From positions 496,001 through 560,000 of the forward strand of contig DAOKYO010000002.1 of NCBI GenBank assembly GCA_035326105.1: DNA of 64,000 nt, given 5' to 3'. Positions 35,487 through 44,432 of this stretch are shown in pieces. Position 1 is the stretch's first letter; the number at the start of each line of letters is the position of its first letter. The stretch is from Bacilli bacterium (lineage in GTDB: Bacteria > Bacillota_I > Bacilli_A > RFN20 > CAG-826). A model generated the notes under the pieces. That model did no database searches. It had not been told where the DNA came from and worked only from the letters and a program-made list of their open reading frames with translations. A program made the position numbers and the translations under genes.

Positions 35487-38318
35487 TTAGGATAACCTCT
35501 GAACAATAACTGTTTGTAAAGAACCAAGCGAAATAGACGAAGAAATAGTTTGACCAGTGAGTTCTCCTGTCGAATCAAATAGGACAATGCAATCGCCCGC
35601 TCCCCAAGAAATCGTTTGCTCGGTGTTTTGATTCGTGTTTGCCGTGCTGCTGCCGTAGAGCATTCCGGTATAAAATGAATATAGCGTGCCGGATGATTCG
35701 GATGCCTTTGTGTTATAACTGGCAATTGCGCTATAAGATAAATCCTGAACATTATTCCAATACCCAAAATGAGCCGAAATATCATCGCTATCATACATTT
35801 TGTAAGCGAGGTTATTTCTTCTTAGCGCAATCAGATTCTTGTAACTTTCAAAATAGCTTTTGTATTTAATCTTATCCGCCCACTTAAAAGAGTTGACAGT
35901 ACTTTCCAAATTATATGAATTTCCCGAGTAATACTTATCGCCGATTTTAACCGATTCGCCCCCATGTGTGGCAAGAAAAACAGCGCCGATTTCCGTGGTT
36001 GGATCATATTCCTTTGAACGCATTATTTCGTCGCCGCCTTGGAAAAACGGCGTTCCAAATGAGGTCAAAACCAATGAGTTGGCAACCAAACTTGCGCGTG
36101 CCGAAACATCGGGATTATTCCCCATTGTAGCCAGCAAGTGATCAAAAATTGTAAAATTATCGTGACAATCGACATAATTAACCGTCTTGCTTGGATCGGT
36201 GTAATTTGTGGATGCATAGTAATCGCCCATATACCCGGCCAGCATTCCCTTTACTCCGTTTAAATAGCTGACATTGCTCTGATTGTGAAACGGCTCTTTT
36301 TGAAGCCATCCATATTGGGATCCATTTCCATTCAGATTATTGTCACCCTTTATGGCATTTCGACCAATATCATTAAAAGCCGCAACGGTGGTATTCATAA
36401 GAGCCGGCGAATAGACTTTGGCTGGTCCCATGTATCCGCCTCCGCTCCATGGTTCACCCCATACGACAATATCCGGGTTAATCGCTTTGAGGGCGGAATC
36501 AACTTTTTGCAAAGTGGAATCGTCAATTAAACTCATCAAGTCAAACCTAAATCCCATGATGTGGTATTCGCTTGCCCAAAACTTTACTGAATCGACGATG
36601 TACTTGCTCATCATCGTGGCTTCAGTTTTGATGTCATTACCCACTCCCGATTCGTTTTTTAAAGTCCCATCCGCGTTCCGACGGAAAAAGTAATCCGGAA
36701 CTATTTTTTGAAATTGCGAACTGGAAAAACTTGCCACGTGATTATAAACAACATCCATGATAATCCGAATGCCCGCGTTAGCATAACCGGCGACAACCTG
36801 TTTAAATTCTTGAACTCGGATTTCGCCTAATTTGGGATTGGAGGAATATCCACCTTCAAGAACATTATAGTTGGCCGGATTATATCCCCAGTTATAGGCC
36901 GGGTTAAGTTCGTCATTACTCTGATCATAAAAAGGCATAATCTGAACGGCATTAATGCCTAATTCCTTAATATGATCAAACCCGGTGGCAACCGTAGTTT
37001 GGCCCTCAGTATAGGTGGTTCCCGACTCGATTAAACCCAGAAAATGTCCGCGATTTGCCTCATCGCCGTTCCAGGAGGAATCACTGGTTAAATCCTGGAC
37101 ATGCATTTCATAAACGATTAAATCATTGGGAGAAGCAATATCGGAAAACGTCGTATCGGCGAAGTTTTCCGGCTCATATTTAGCAAAATCCAAAATTTGC
37201 CCACGATGACCATTGGGCCCGGCACTTTTAGCGTATGGATCGATAACCTCATTTTTCCCATTGCTGTTATTAACAAGGTAAGTGTAATACATCCTGTCTA
37301 AATCACCCGCCACCACAGCCACATATACGCCTTGGCCAGCATATTCCATAGGAACCCGCTTTTGAGGAACGTCGTGAAGAATATTCCCCGTTTCCTTAGA
37401 GGTATAGCCGACTTTGTAAACAAAGAGGGTGACTTCATAACTGGTCGGTGCCCAAAGTTTAAAAGTGGTCGACTCTGAACTGTAAGTCGCCCCCAAGTCA
37501 TCCTTATTATAAGCGTAGCGTGAATCAAATTCGCTGGTGTCAAACAGGGGTGTTGCCGAAACCGCTTTGGAACGCACTTTATCCATAGCATCCGGAAAAA
37601 CAGCTTTTATCGTGTATTTGTCTATAAGATCGGCATCGGTTGATAAGTTAAAAATCACATCGTTAGAATCCGAGCCGGATTTTTCATCAATTTGCTCGTC
37701 ATTCAAATAAAGTGACCATTGATTGGCGGGAGCGGTTCCTGTGGCTTTAATGGTGGAAAAGGAGGTAAATGTGGCACTTACAATGCGATTACCCAGGGCT
37801 TCCTTCGCTGTTGGGTAGGCCTCAACATCAAGGGTTTCCGTTGAAATAATGTAAACATCCATTGTCAAATCCGCATTTAAAGCATATTGAGTAAAATCGA
37901 GAAAAAAATCCGGACTTTGACCATCCCATGTCGATTTTTTTCGAACAATTAAATAAAATCCGTTTTCGCCCTCGTACATCGTGCTCGGTATTTCGACTAC
38001 GGCAAAATTATCGTCGTACGTTTCAAAGGGAAGTAGACTGCCGGTAACTTTGTCGGTCCAATACCAAATTCCATAATCGCTGTAGCCATTATCATCGCGA
38101 TGATAGAACAGCGATACCGAAGTGGGCGTTCCCGTAATCGGTGTTTCGCTCGTTGTCGCCGATGTGTTACTTGTTGACGAATTATCCGATGTGTTTTCAC
38201 TAGTGACGGATTCAACGCTGGTGTCACTGTTGATAGATGACCCATCTTTTTTGCCGCATGAAGAAACAAAAAGTACGGCGATTAGTCCTAAAAAATATAT
38301 TGTGTTGTTTTTTTTCAT
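35487..38318 (-). CDS. Lipoprotein pullulanase type I (GH13_14)
   Basis: 943 residues. Signal peptide with lipobox FVSSC, a Ser/Thr-rich spacer (about 25-65), a CBM41-like starch-binding domain (LFYHRDDNGYSDYGIWYW), a CBM48-type beta domain (FKLWAPTSYEVTLFVY), then the (beta/alpha)8 catalytic domain. Family motifs are YNWGYNPANYNV, DVVYNHVAS, GFRFDLMSL (nucleophile Asp), VWGEPWSGG (acid/base Glu) and YVDCHDNFTI. It cleaves alpha-1,6 branches of pullulan, starch and glycogen outside the cell. The start is uncertain: ATG 38318, or GTG 38330 in the same frame; no strong ribosome site is seen for either. Confidence 0.93.
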   Translation of the reverse strand: MKKNNTIYFLGLIAVLFVSSCGKKDGSSINSDTSVESVTSENTSDNSSTSNTSATTSETPITGTPTSVSLFYHRDDNGYSDYGIWYWTDKVTGSLLPFETYDDNFAVVEIPSTMYEGENGFYLIVRKKSTWDGQSPDFFLDFTQYALNADLTMDVYIISTETLDVEAYPTAKEALGNRIVSATFTSFSTIKATGTAPANQWSLYLNDEQIDEKSGSDSNDVIFNLSTDADLIDKYTIKAVFPDAMDKVRSKAVSATPLFDTSEFDSRYAYNKDDLGATYSSESTTFKLWAPTSYEVTLFVYKVGYTSKETGNILHDVPQKRVPMEYAGQGVYVAVVAGDLDRMYYTYLVNNSNGKNEVIDPYAKSAGPNGHRGQILDFAKYEPENFADTTFSDIASPNDLIVYEMHVQDLTSDSSWNGDEANRGHFLGLIESGTTYTEGQTTVATGFDHIKELGINAVQIMPFYDQSNDELNPAYNWGYNPANYNVLEGGYSSNPKLGEIRVQEFKQVVAGYANAGIRIIMDVVYNHVASFSSSQFQKIVPDYFFRRNADGTLKNESGVGNDIKTEATMMSKYIVDSVKFWASEYHIMGFRFDLMSLIDDSTLQKVDSALKAINPDIVVWGEPWSGGGYMGPAKVYSPALMNTTVAAFNDIGRNAIKGDNNLNGNGSQYGWLQKEPFHNQSNVSYLNGVKGMLAGYMGDYYASTNYTDPSKTVNYVDCHDNFTIFDHLLATMGNNPDVSARASLVANSLVLTSFGTPFFQGGDEIMRSKEYDPTTEIGAVFLATHGGESVKIGDKYYSGNSYNLESTVNSFKWADKIKYKSYFESYKNLIALRRNNLAYKMYDSDDISAHFGYWNNVQDLSYSAIASYNTKASESSGTLYSFYTGMLYGSSTANTNQNTEQTISWGAGDCIVLFDSTGELTGQTISSSISLGSLQTVIVQRLS

Positions 38319-38383
38319 TTTTTTTACCACTGCCTAATATATAATTATTATTATTTTAACATAGTTAAAAGAATAATAAAATG

Positions 38384-38406
38384 AAAAACTCACCCGTAAA
38401 GGTGAG
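38384..38406 (-). terminator. Terminator of the starch-binding lipoprotein gene
   Basis: CTCACC/GGTGAG stem followed by TTTTTC on the minus strand, 28 bases after the stop at 38434. Confidence 0.75.
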
Positions 38407-38433
38407 CTTTTCTTTCAATAAAATGCGTATAAA

Positions 38434-39900
38434 TTAGATGGCTGTCGGCGAAAGGGCAAGCGTTGAACTGACTACAACCGAGCCTTCCGTAACGACAATC
38501 GTCAAGGTAACATCATAGGTTCCGTCTTCGGTCACTTTTAAGTTTCCTGTTTCGGTACCAAATGAAATTTCCCAGGTGTTTTCCGACTTAGCTTTAAGTT
38601 CATTATTCGTAACAAGCGCTAATCCGGTAGCTGTATAAGTATAAGTCGTGGTTGTCTCATCAACCACCGGTTCACCAGCAGTTAAGGCTACTTGGTTACT
38701 CCAAGAAGTCCCAATCGCAAATGAGCCGGCAAGATAGAACGTGCCATCAGCTAAACTATGTCCGAAACCGGTTAGAGCGGCGACGCCATCCGTAACCACA
38801 ATGTGGAAACTATAAATGCCATCAACGGCCGCTTTGATATTGGAAGCCGGATCATATCCGGATTCAACTTCTTCCGTTTCTGGATCATCGGTGATTTCCG
38901 AGGAACCGATAAGCAATCCTTCGGCACTTGCGTCAACCGTTAATCCGCCAAAAGCGAATTGTTTAACCCAATCACCATTGGCCCGAACCTTAAACTCGGT
39001 TCCAGCCGGAATAAACATATTGCGAACCCAAAGTTCTGTTCCGGCAACAGTCGTTGCGACGAAACTTACAGCATCTTCGGTCCAGCTGTTAAAGCCGCCG
39101 ATAATTCCCCAAGTATCGACCGCATCGGGATCAGCATCCGGAGTAACGCCTTCACCAACGGCATCACCGGTACGATTGATCCGCACGACGGCCGTTGATA
39201 AGACTGGAGCATTGTTTACATATTGAGTTTCAAGTTCAATATGATATGCCCCTGCATGGAGTATTGTAATATTTTCTTTATCTGAATCCGGGTTGTCGGC
39301 TTGAACATTCTCAGCCGCATTGCCAGACTCCATATCGACATATTCGACACCCCAATAGACACCGTCATCCCAGGCGGAACCCGTCGACATATCCTTGATC
39401 TTAAATTGCGCGTATTGACCAAGTTCAATGTCAATACTGAAGATGTTTGCCGCATCTTCTAAGTCCTCATCAACCAATATCGTCGTTTCATCGGTGACAT
39501 CCCATTCGGCGGGATAGGCAGTGTTTTTAAAACTACCAATTAAGTGATAAACGGTTGGATCTTGAACGAATTGAATATTCCATTTCGCATAGAGATCCAG
39601 ATCACCATTCACCGGAGTTTCGAAATCGTATTCGGCGGTATAAGCTTTATCCGTATACCATCCGACAAAATCGTAGCCTTCCCAAGTTGGATCGGTTGGC
39701 CGAGCAACTGTTTCTCCAGCATTAACTTCAACTTCGCTTAGAAAGCCACCATCCGTGTTCTTCCAAAACGAAACCAAGTAAGTGACTACTTCTGACGATG
39801 GCTCTGATGATGGTTCACTAGATGTACTTGTGCCGCCACCACAGCCGGCAACTCCAAACAACAAACCTGCGACAAACAACGTTCTCGCAAACTTTTTCAT
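38434..39900 (-). CDS. Starch-binding-type surface lipoprotein
   Basis: 488 residues. Signal peptide with lipobox GVAGC, a Ser/Pro linker, one InlB B-repeat/Flg_new module (about 40-107, with GYDFVGWYTDKAYTAEYDF), then three successive beta-sandwich modules. Two of them open with phrases such as YHLIGSFKN and WGIIGGFNSW that are typical of CBM20-like or SusE/SusF starch-binding domains, with aromatic residues suited to stack on glucose rings. It has no catalytic motif. I infer it holds starch or glycogen near the neighbouring extracellular pullulanases. GGAGG precedes the ATG by eight bases. It has its own promoter with a cre site. Confidence 0.82.
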   Translation of the reverse strand: MKKFARTLFVAGLLFGVAGCGGGTSTSSEPSSEPSSEVVTYLVSFWKNTDGGFLSEVEVNAGETVARPTDPTWEGYDFVGWYTDKAYTAEYDFETPVNGDLDLYAKWNIQFVQDPTVYHLIGSFKNTAYPAEWDVTDETTILVDEDLEDAANIFSIDIELGQYAQFKIKDMSTGSAWDDGVYWGVEYVDMESGNAAENVQADNPDSDKENITILHAGAYHIELETQYVNNAPVLSTAVVRINRTGDAVGEGVTPDADPDAVDTWGIIGGFNSWTEDAVSFVATTVAGTELWVRNMFIPAGTEFKVRANGDWVKQFAFGGLTVDASAEGLLIGSSEITDDPETEEVESGYDPASNIKAAVDGIYSFHIVVTDGVAALTGFGHSLADGTFYLAGSFAIGTSWSNQVALTAGEPVVDETTTTYTYTATGLALVTNNELKAKSENTWEISFGTETGNLKVTEDGTYDVTLTIVVTEGSVVVSSTLALSPTAI

Positions 39901-39950
39901 TGACGTTCATTCCTCCTTATCAATTGAAAAGTTGGTTTATAACCTACTTA

Positions 39951-39979
39951 ATTCTATTATATGGTAGCGCTTTCGTCAA
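39951..39979 (-). promoter_or_regulatory. Promoter with embedded cre site, starch-binding lipoprotein
   Basis: TTGACG (39979-39974), 17-bp spacer, TAGAAT (39956-39951) on the minus strand. The spacer contains CGAAAGCGCTACCA (39975-39962), which matches the Bacillus cre consensus at 13 of 14 positions. A CcpA-type repressor bound here would block the promoter. Confidence 0.7.
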
Positions 39980-40061
39980 CATATATTTACTTTAGGCTAA
40001 AATATTTTAAGTTTAATTTAAGTTTAATTTTAATCCACATTTACAATAAATACGCTTTTTT

Positions 40062-40095
40062 AGCCAAAAAAGAAAAGGCCTTTTTTCAAGGCCTT
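40062..40095 (-). terminator. Terminator of the mal operon
   Basis: Two copies of the self-complementary AAGGCCTT (40075-40082 and 40088-40095) form a stem, followed on the minus strand by TTCTTTTTT. It lies just after the pullulanase stop at 40106. Confidence 0.8.
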
Positions 40096-40105
40096 AACTT
40101 TTTGC

Positions 40106-42934
40106 TTAAAAATGTTTCTTTTTCTTAAGAAGAAGTATCAACGCCGTACCTCCGCCAAGAATAATCAGCCCCCCACCGACCGCCAAAACGATGCCGAGAG
40201 TGGAAAGCCCTCCGTTATCGCCATCGCCGTTGGACGAACTGCCGCCGCTAGTCGAATCACTTGACGGTGAACTGCCGGAGACCGGTTTCAAGATTAAAGT
40301 AGTATTTCCCAGCAAGCGCTCACTGCCGAGGCGTTCCCCGACCGCGAAAGTTCCGCTTGTGTCAACTACCACTTCGTAACCGGTAAGATCGACCGTAACC
40401 CGCGTCGTCGTTCCGATATGATAAATTGCCATTTGGTTATCGCCGTCAACATAGGATAATTTCATAATTGGAGCATCGATTCCCAATTCACTCGCACTCG
40501 TATAGGTAACATGGGAATCAACCGCGGCGCGCGTACCATATTGGAAAAGGCTGTTTCCAGTTTTAAGCGCCACTAATTCTCTAAAAATTTCATATTGTTG
40601 ATGATAGGTTATCTTCCGATCCCAGTCAAAGTCATTGACTTCATAACTGGATTGATATGAGTTGTCATCGAATTTTCCGCCATCTTTTGGCTTGGTTCTT
40701 AAAAACTCTGTTCCGCCTTGAAAAAAGCTGATTCCTTCGGCGGTCAACGTCATGGCGGCCGCCTGCGTTACCCGCTTCAAAATTGTGTTTTCATCGTAAA
40801 TGTTTAAATCTGTCGTTAGTGACATTTTGTCAAATAAAGTGTTGTTATCATGGCAATCAACATAGTTGACTACCTGTGCCGGATCGTCGCTTCCGCCTGT
40901 TTCAATACCCAGGAGTCCGTTTTTAACATTGGTTGTTTGGGTGACGCTGGGACTGCCATTTTGTACCCATCCAACACCGGTCTTATCAAAAACACTGCCT
41001 TTAACCCCATCACGGAAGGCATCGTTAAATCCTCCGACATTACTTATTTGCGGAATATTGTCATAGGTAGCTAATGTGGTATCAACCGCAGTGACGGTTG
41101 ATAACTTCCAAGGTTCACCATAGATCAGTGAATGGCTGTCAATGGCATGAACACGCGCGGAAATTGCATTCATTGTTTCCACATCATGAAGTCCCATGAG
41201 ATCAAAACGAAATCCGCCAATCTTGTATTCTTCCGTCCACCAAGCAGTGCTGTCGGTCATAAAACGCTGCATCATAATGCGTTCGGAAGCCGTATCGTTA
41301 CCAACTCCCGATCCATTAGAAAGCGATCCGTCTTCCTTATAACGGAAGTAGTATTCGGGAACAATTTTGTTAAATGATGAAGAACTGACACTGGCAACAT
41401 GGTTATAAACAACGTCCATCACAATACGAATTCCCGCCTGGGAATAGGCTTGAACAACTTGTTTGAATTCATTGACCCGGATGGCGCCATCATAGGGATT
41501 GCTGCTATAAGCCCCCTCCAGCACATCGTAATTTTTGGGATTATATCCCCAGTTGAATGCGACGTTAACCTCATCATTGCTCTGGTCAAAGAAAGGAAGA
41601 ATTTGCACGACATTGACACCGAGTTCCTTAATATGGTCAAAGCCGGTGGTTACAGTCATTCCATCTTGGGTATAGGTTGTTCCCTCTTCAATAAGACCAA
41701 GATATTTCTTTCTTGAACTCTCGTGACCATTCCAGGTTGAATCGCTTGTTAAATCAGCTACATGCATTTCGTATACCGCCGCTTGCGTTGGCTCAATTTC
41801 CGGCAAGTTTACATCATCCCATCCGGTTGGATCGGTGGATGAAAAGTCTAAGATCATTCCTCTTTCGCCATTTACACCTGCCGCTTTAGCATATGGGTCA
41901 ACGGCCTCCACACCGGAAGGAAACATCGCGTTAGTTACAAAGAAGGTGTAATATTTGCCATTCAAATCACCATTGACAGTTACCGCCCAAACTCCATAAT
42001 CTCCCTTGCTCATCGCATAGGGGGTAAAGTTATTATCGCCTGAAACGGAATCAACCGTTGTTGGAGTTCCGCTCTCGTATATTCTGAGTACAACTTGGCT
42101 GCTTGTCGGTGCCCAGACTTTAAATATTGACGATGTTGACGAATAAGTTACGCCTAAATCGCTGCCGCTATAAGTCGAGTTTTCCTTAAAATAGGAGGTA
42201 TCAAATAGGCCCGAAATCGATACGGAAGCCGATTTTGTCTCTCCGCTATCGTGGAAAGTAACAAAAACTGAGTAGCTATTGTTAAAGTCCATTGCAAAAC
42301 CACTATCTCCGACCGTCACCGTTGTCTTGTAGGAATAAGAAGTTGCATTATAAACCGGCGTGCCACTTGAACTCGTCAAGGAATTATCGTTTTCTTTAAC
42401 GATAAAAACGGAAGGGAAATAGTTTGTCACCACTTCGACTGCATTAACTTCGACAAAACGCGAACTAAGAATTTTATCCGCCAAAGCCTCTTCCGCACTG
42501 GCATAGAGCGTATTCTCTAAATCGACCATATAAATGTCATAGGCATTGTCGGTCGATAAGGTGAAATTGCTATATACCACCTCTAAGTCCGAAGTTTGCG
42601 CCGACCAATCCGTTTTACGGGCGATAACATAGACCGATTCCGTATTTGACCAAGTGGATAGGGGAAGAGCTACATATTTACCATAGCTATCCTCATCGGT
42701 AAATGCGGTCGCAACCCCGTCCTTGCCATACTCCCAAAGCCAAAGATCCCAATTGGTATAATTGTTGTCGGCGCGATGGTAGTGAAATACGATTGTCGGT
42801 TCCGAATATGCGACATTTCTTTTGGTCGCAGTTATCATTTTCGAAGACACGATGGTCGAATTAGACGCTACAATTAAGGTTAAAATAGCGCCAACCAAAA
42901 CGCCTATCGTTTTAATCTTTTTCCAAATTTTCAT
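40106..42934 (-). CDS. Membrane-anchored pullulanase (GH13_14)
   Basis: 942 residues. A signal peptide (about 1-30) without lipobox is followed by a CBM41-like domain (FHYHRADNNYTNWDLWLWEY), a CBM48-type domain (FKVWAPTSSQVVLRIYE) and the catalytic barrel. Motifs: FNWGYNPKNYDV, DVVYNHVAS, GFRFDLMGL (nucleophile), IYGEPWKLS and YVDCHDNNTL. The C-terminus has a Ser/Gly-rich spacer, one hydrophobic helix and KKKK, so it is tethered by its tail; there is no LPXTG. I chose ATG 42934 with GGAGG upstream. It is the last gene of the malEFG operon and a paralogue of the lipoprotein pullulanase at 35487. Confidence 0.94.
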   Translation of the reverse strand: MKIWKKIKTIGVLVGAILTLIVASNSTIVSSKMITATKRNVAYSEPTIVFHYHRADNNYTNWDLWLWEYGKDGVATAFTDEDSYGKYVALPLSTWSNTESVYVIARKTDWSAQTSDLEVVYSNFTLSTDNAYDIYMVDLENTLYASAEEALADKILSSRFVEVNAVEVVTNYFPSVFIVKENDNSLTSSSGTPVYNATSYSYKTTVTVGDSGFAMDFNNSYSVFVTFHDSGETKSASVSISGLFDTSYFKENSTYSGSDLGVTYSSTSSIFKVWAPTSSQVVLRIYESGTPTTVDSVSGDNNFTPYAMSKGDYGVWAVTVNGDLNGKYYTFFVTNAMFPSGVEAVDPYAKAAGVNGERGMILDFSSTDPTGWDDVNLPEIEPTQAAVYEMHVADLTSDSTWNGHESSRKKYLGLIEEGTTYTQDGMTVTTGFDHIKELGVNVVQILPFFDQSNDEVNVAFNWGYNPKNYDVLEGAYSSNPYDGAIRVNEFKQVVQAYSQAGIRIVMDVVYNHVASVSSSSFNKIVPEYYFRYKEDGSLSNGSGVGNDTASERIMMQRFMTDSTAWWTEEYKIGGFRFDLMGLHDVETMNAISARVHAIDSHSLIYGEPWKLSTVTAVDTTLATYDNIPQISNVGGFNDAFRDGVKGSVFDKTGVGWVQNGSPSVTQTTNVKNGLLGIETGGSDDPAQVVNYVDCHDNNTLFDKMSLTTDLNIYDENTILKRVTQAAAMTLTAEGISFFQGGTEFLRTKPKDGGKFDDNSYQSSYEVNDFDWDRKITYHQQYEIFRELVALKTGNSLFQYGTRAAVDSHVTYTSASELGIDAPIMKLSYVDGDNQMAIYHIGTTTRVTVDLTGYEVVVDTSGTFAVGERLGSERLLGNTTLILKPVSGSSPSSDSTSGGSSSNGDGDNGGLSTLGIVLAVGGGLIILGGGTALILLLKKKKHF

Positions 42935-42954
42935 ACGGTGTTCCTCCTTAAAAC

Positions 42955-44427
42955 TCATCCCCGATTGCTATCGGAAACAAGCCCTTTAAAAAATTTCAAT
43001 CTTTCTTCTAAAAGACGATAGTCGGCCATCTTCCATTCCCAATTTGGCGAGCCAATGGTTCCCGGAGTATTTATCCGTGCCGAATTGTCGAGACCAAGAA
43101 TATCCTGCGTTGGCAAAATAGCCCAGTCGGCAACATTATTAAGTGTAAAAGCAATAAATTTATCCGTAATCGAAGGCAAGTTCTCCCGATATCCTAAATC
43201 ATAGAAGTAGCCGAGGGTCCGATTTTGATATTCCGGATCCCGATTCATCCACCAGCCCAAAATCGTTTCATTGTCGTGGGTACCGGTATAGACAATTAAA
43301 TTGGGGCGATCATTTTTTCTTGTCTCATCCAAATTATATGGATTAAAAGAAAACTCGATAATCTTCATGCCCATGAAGTGATAATGGTCTCGCAGTTCCA
43401 ACACTTCGGGTCGCAAATCGCCTAAATCTTCCGCCACAATTTGAATATCTGGCATCAATTTGAATAATTCGTCAAAGAAGTCATATCTGGGACCTAATAC
43501 CCATTCTCCCTCCACAGCCGTTAAGCAAGACGCAGGGATTTTCCAATATGTGTCAAAAGCCCGAAAGTGATCAATGCGGATGATATCAAACAATTGGGAG
43601 TTATACCTTAGTCTTTCATTCCAGAAAGAATAGCCATGCGCTTTCAAATAATCCCAGTTATAAATCGGGTTGCCCCATCTTTGCCCGGTCTTTGAAAAAT
43701 AATCCGGTGGAACCCCCGCAATAAATGACGGATTCCCGTCCTTATCGAGAAGAAAGGCCGCTTGATTAGTCCAAACATCGTCGCTGTCAATTCCGACATA
43801 CATCGGAATATCGCCCATTATTTTTATCCCTTGGGCATTAGTATATAAATGCAAGTCATTCCATTGTTTCCAAGCTACATACTGAAGCCAAATAAGGTAG
43901 TTGATTTCGTTTTCAAACGGTGTAAGATCCCGCTTACGGTCTATGATCCACTCCTTGTCTTCTTTACGCCATTCTGTCCATAACTTTTCATCGTTCTGCG
44001 ATTTCAAAAGACGAAATACGGCATAGAAATAAACCCATGAGTTGTTCTTTTTAAATGCCGCCAATCCCCTTTTATGAAGTTTGATAAAATCGGCATATGC
44101 TCTGCGTAGCCAATAATCTTTAAATTGATGCACGCCATCAAAATCGACCACTTCCTGTCGCCGATTAAAGGTTGGTACGCGCTTAGGCAAAAGTCCATCT
44201 TTCTGCAGTAGTTCTAAGGAAATATAAGCCTCATCTAATGCCTTACTCGAATATGGTTGATAAGGCGAATTGCCATAACCCAAGGGATTGAGGGGAAGAA
44301 TCTGCCAAATCCTTACTTTGCTTTCTTTAATTAAATCGACAAATTTATAGGCCGTCGGCCCAAAATCTCCCATTCCATGCTTGGCGGGTAGAGATGCTAC
44401 AGGTTGAAGAATGCCAGCTAAACGCAT
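42955..44427 (-). CDS. malQ: 4-alpha-glucanotransferase (GH77)
   Basis: 490 residues, cytoplasmic, no signal peptide. GH77 enzymes transfer maltosyl or longer units between maltodextrins and release glucose. The N-terminus RLAGILQPVASLP is followed by NSPYQPYSS, the nucleophile region IIRIDHFRAF, the acid/base AEDLGDLRPE, and THDNETILGWW. Length is that of bacterial MalQ/DPE1. It lies in the mal operon between the lipoprotein amylase and the tail-anchored pullulanase and would process imported maltodextrins. Confidence 0.96.
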   Translation of the reverse strand: MRLAGILQPVASLPAKHGMGDFGPTAYKFVDLIKESKVRIWQILPLNPLGYGNSPYQPYSSKALDEAYISLELLQKDGLLPKRVPTFNRRQEVVDFDGVHQFKDYWLRRAYADFIKLHKRGLAAFKKNNSWVYFYAVFRLLKSQNDEKLWTEWRKEDKEWIIDRKRDLTPFENEINYLIWLQYVAWKQWNDLHLYTNAQGIKIMGDIPMYVGIDSDDVWTNQAAFLLDKDGNPSFIAGVPPDYFSKTGQRWGNPIYNWDYLKAHGYSFWNERLRYNSQLFDIIRIDHFRAFDTYWKIPASCLTAVEGEWVLGPRYDFFDELFKLMPDIQIVAEDLGDLRPEVLELRDHYHFMGMKIIEFSFNPYNLDETRKNDRPNLIVYTGTHDNETILGWWMNRDPEYQNRTLGYFYDLGYRENLPSITDKFIAFTLNNVADWAILPTQDILGLDNSARINTPGTIGSPNWEWKMADYRLLEERLKFFKGLVSDSNRG

Positions 44428-44432
44428 ATAAA

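Noticed and set aside
38816..39226. 136-codon frame antisense to the starch-binding lipoprotein gene
   Set aside because: Ser/Pro/Ala-rich composition is what the reverse strand of a Thr/Ala/Asp-rich gene yields; no ribosome site.
40106..40270. Sortase LPXTG anchor at the end of the pullulanase
   Set aside because: The tail has a Ser/Gly spacer, a hydrophobic helix and KKKK but no LPXTG-like motif, so it is a plain membrane tail.
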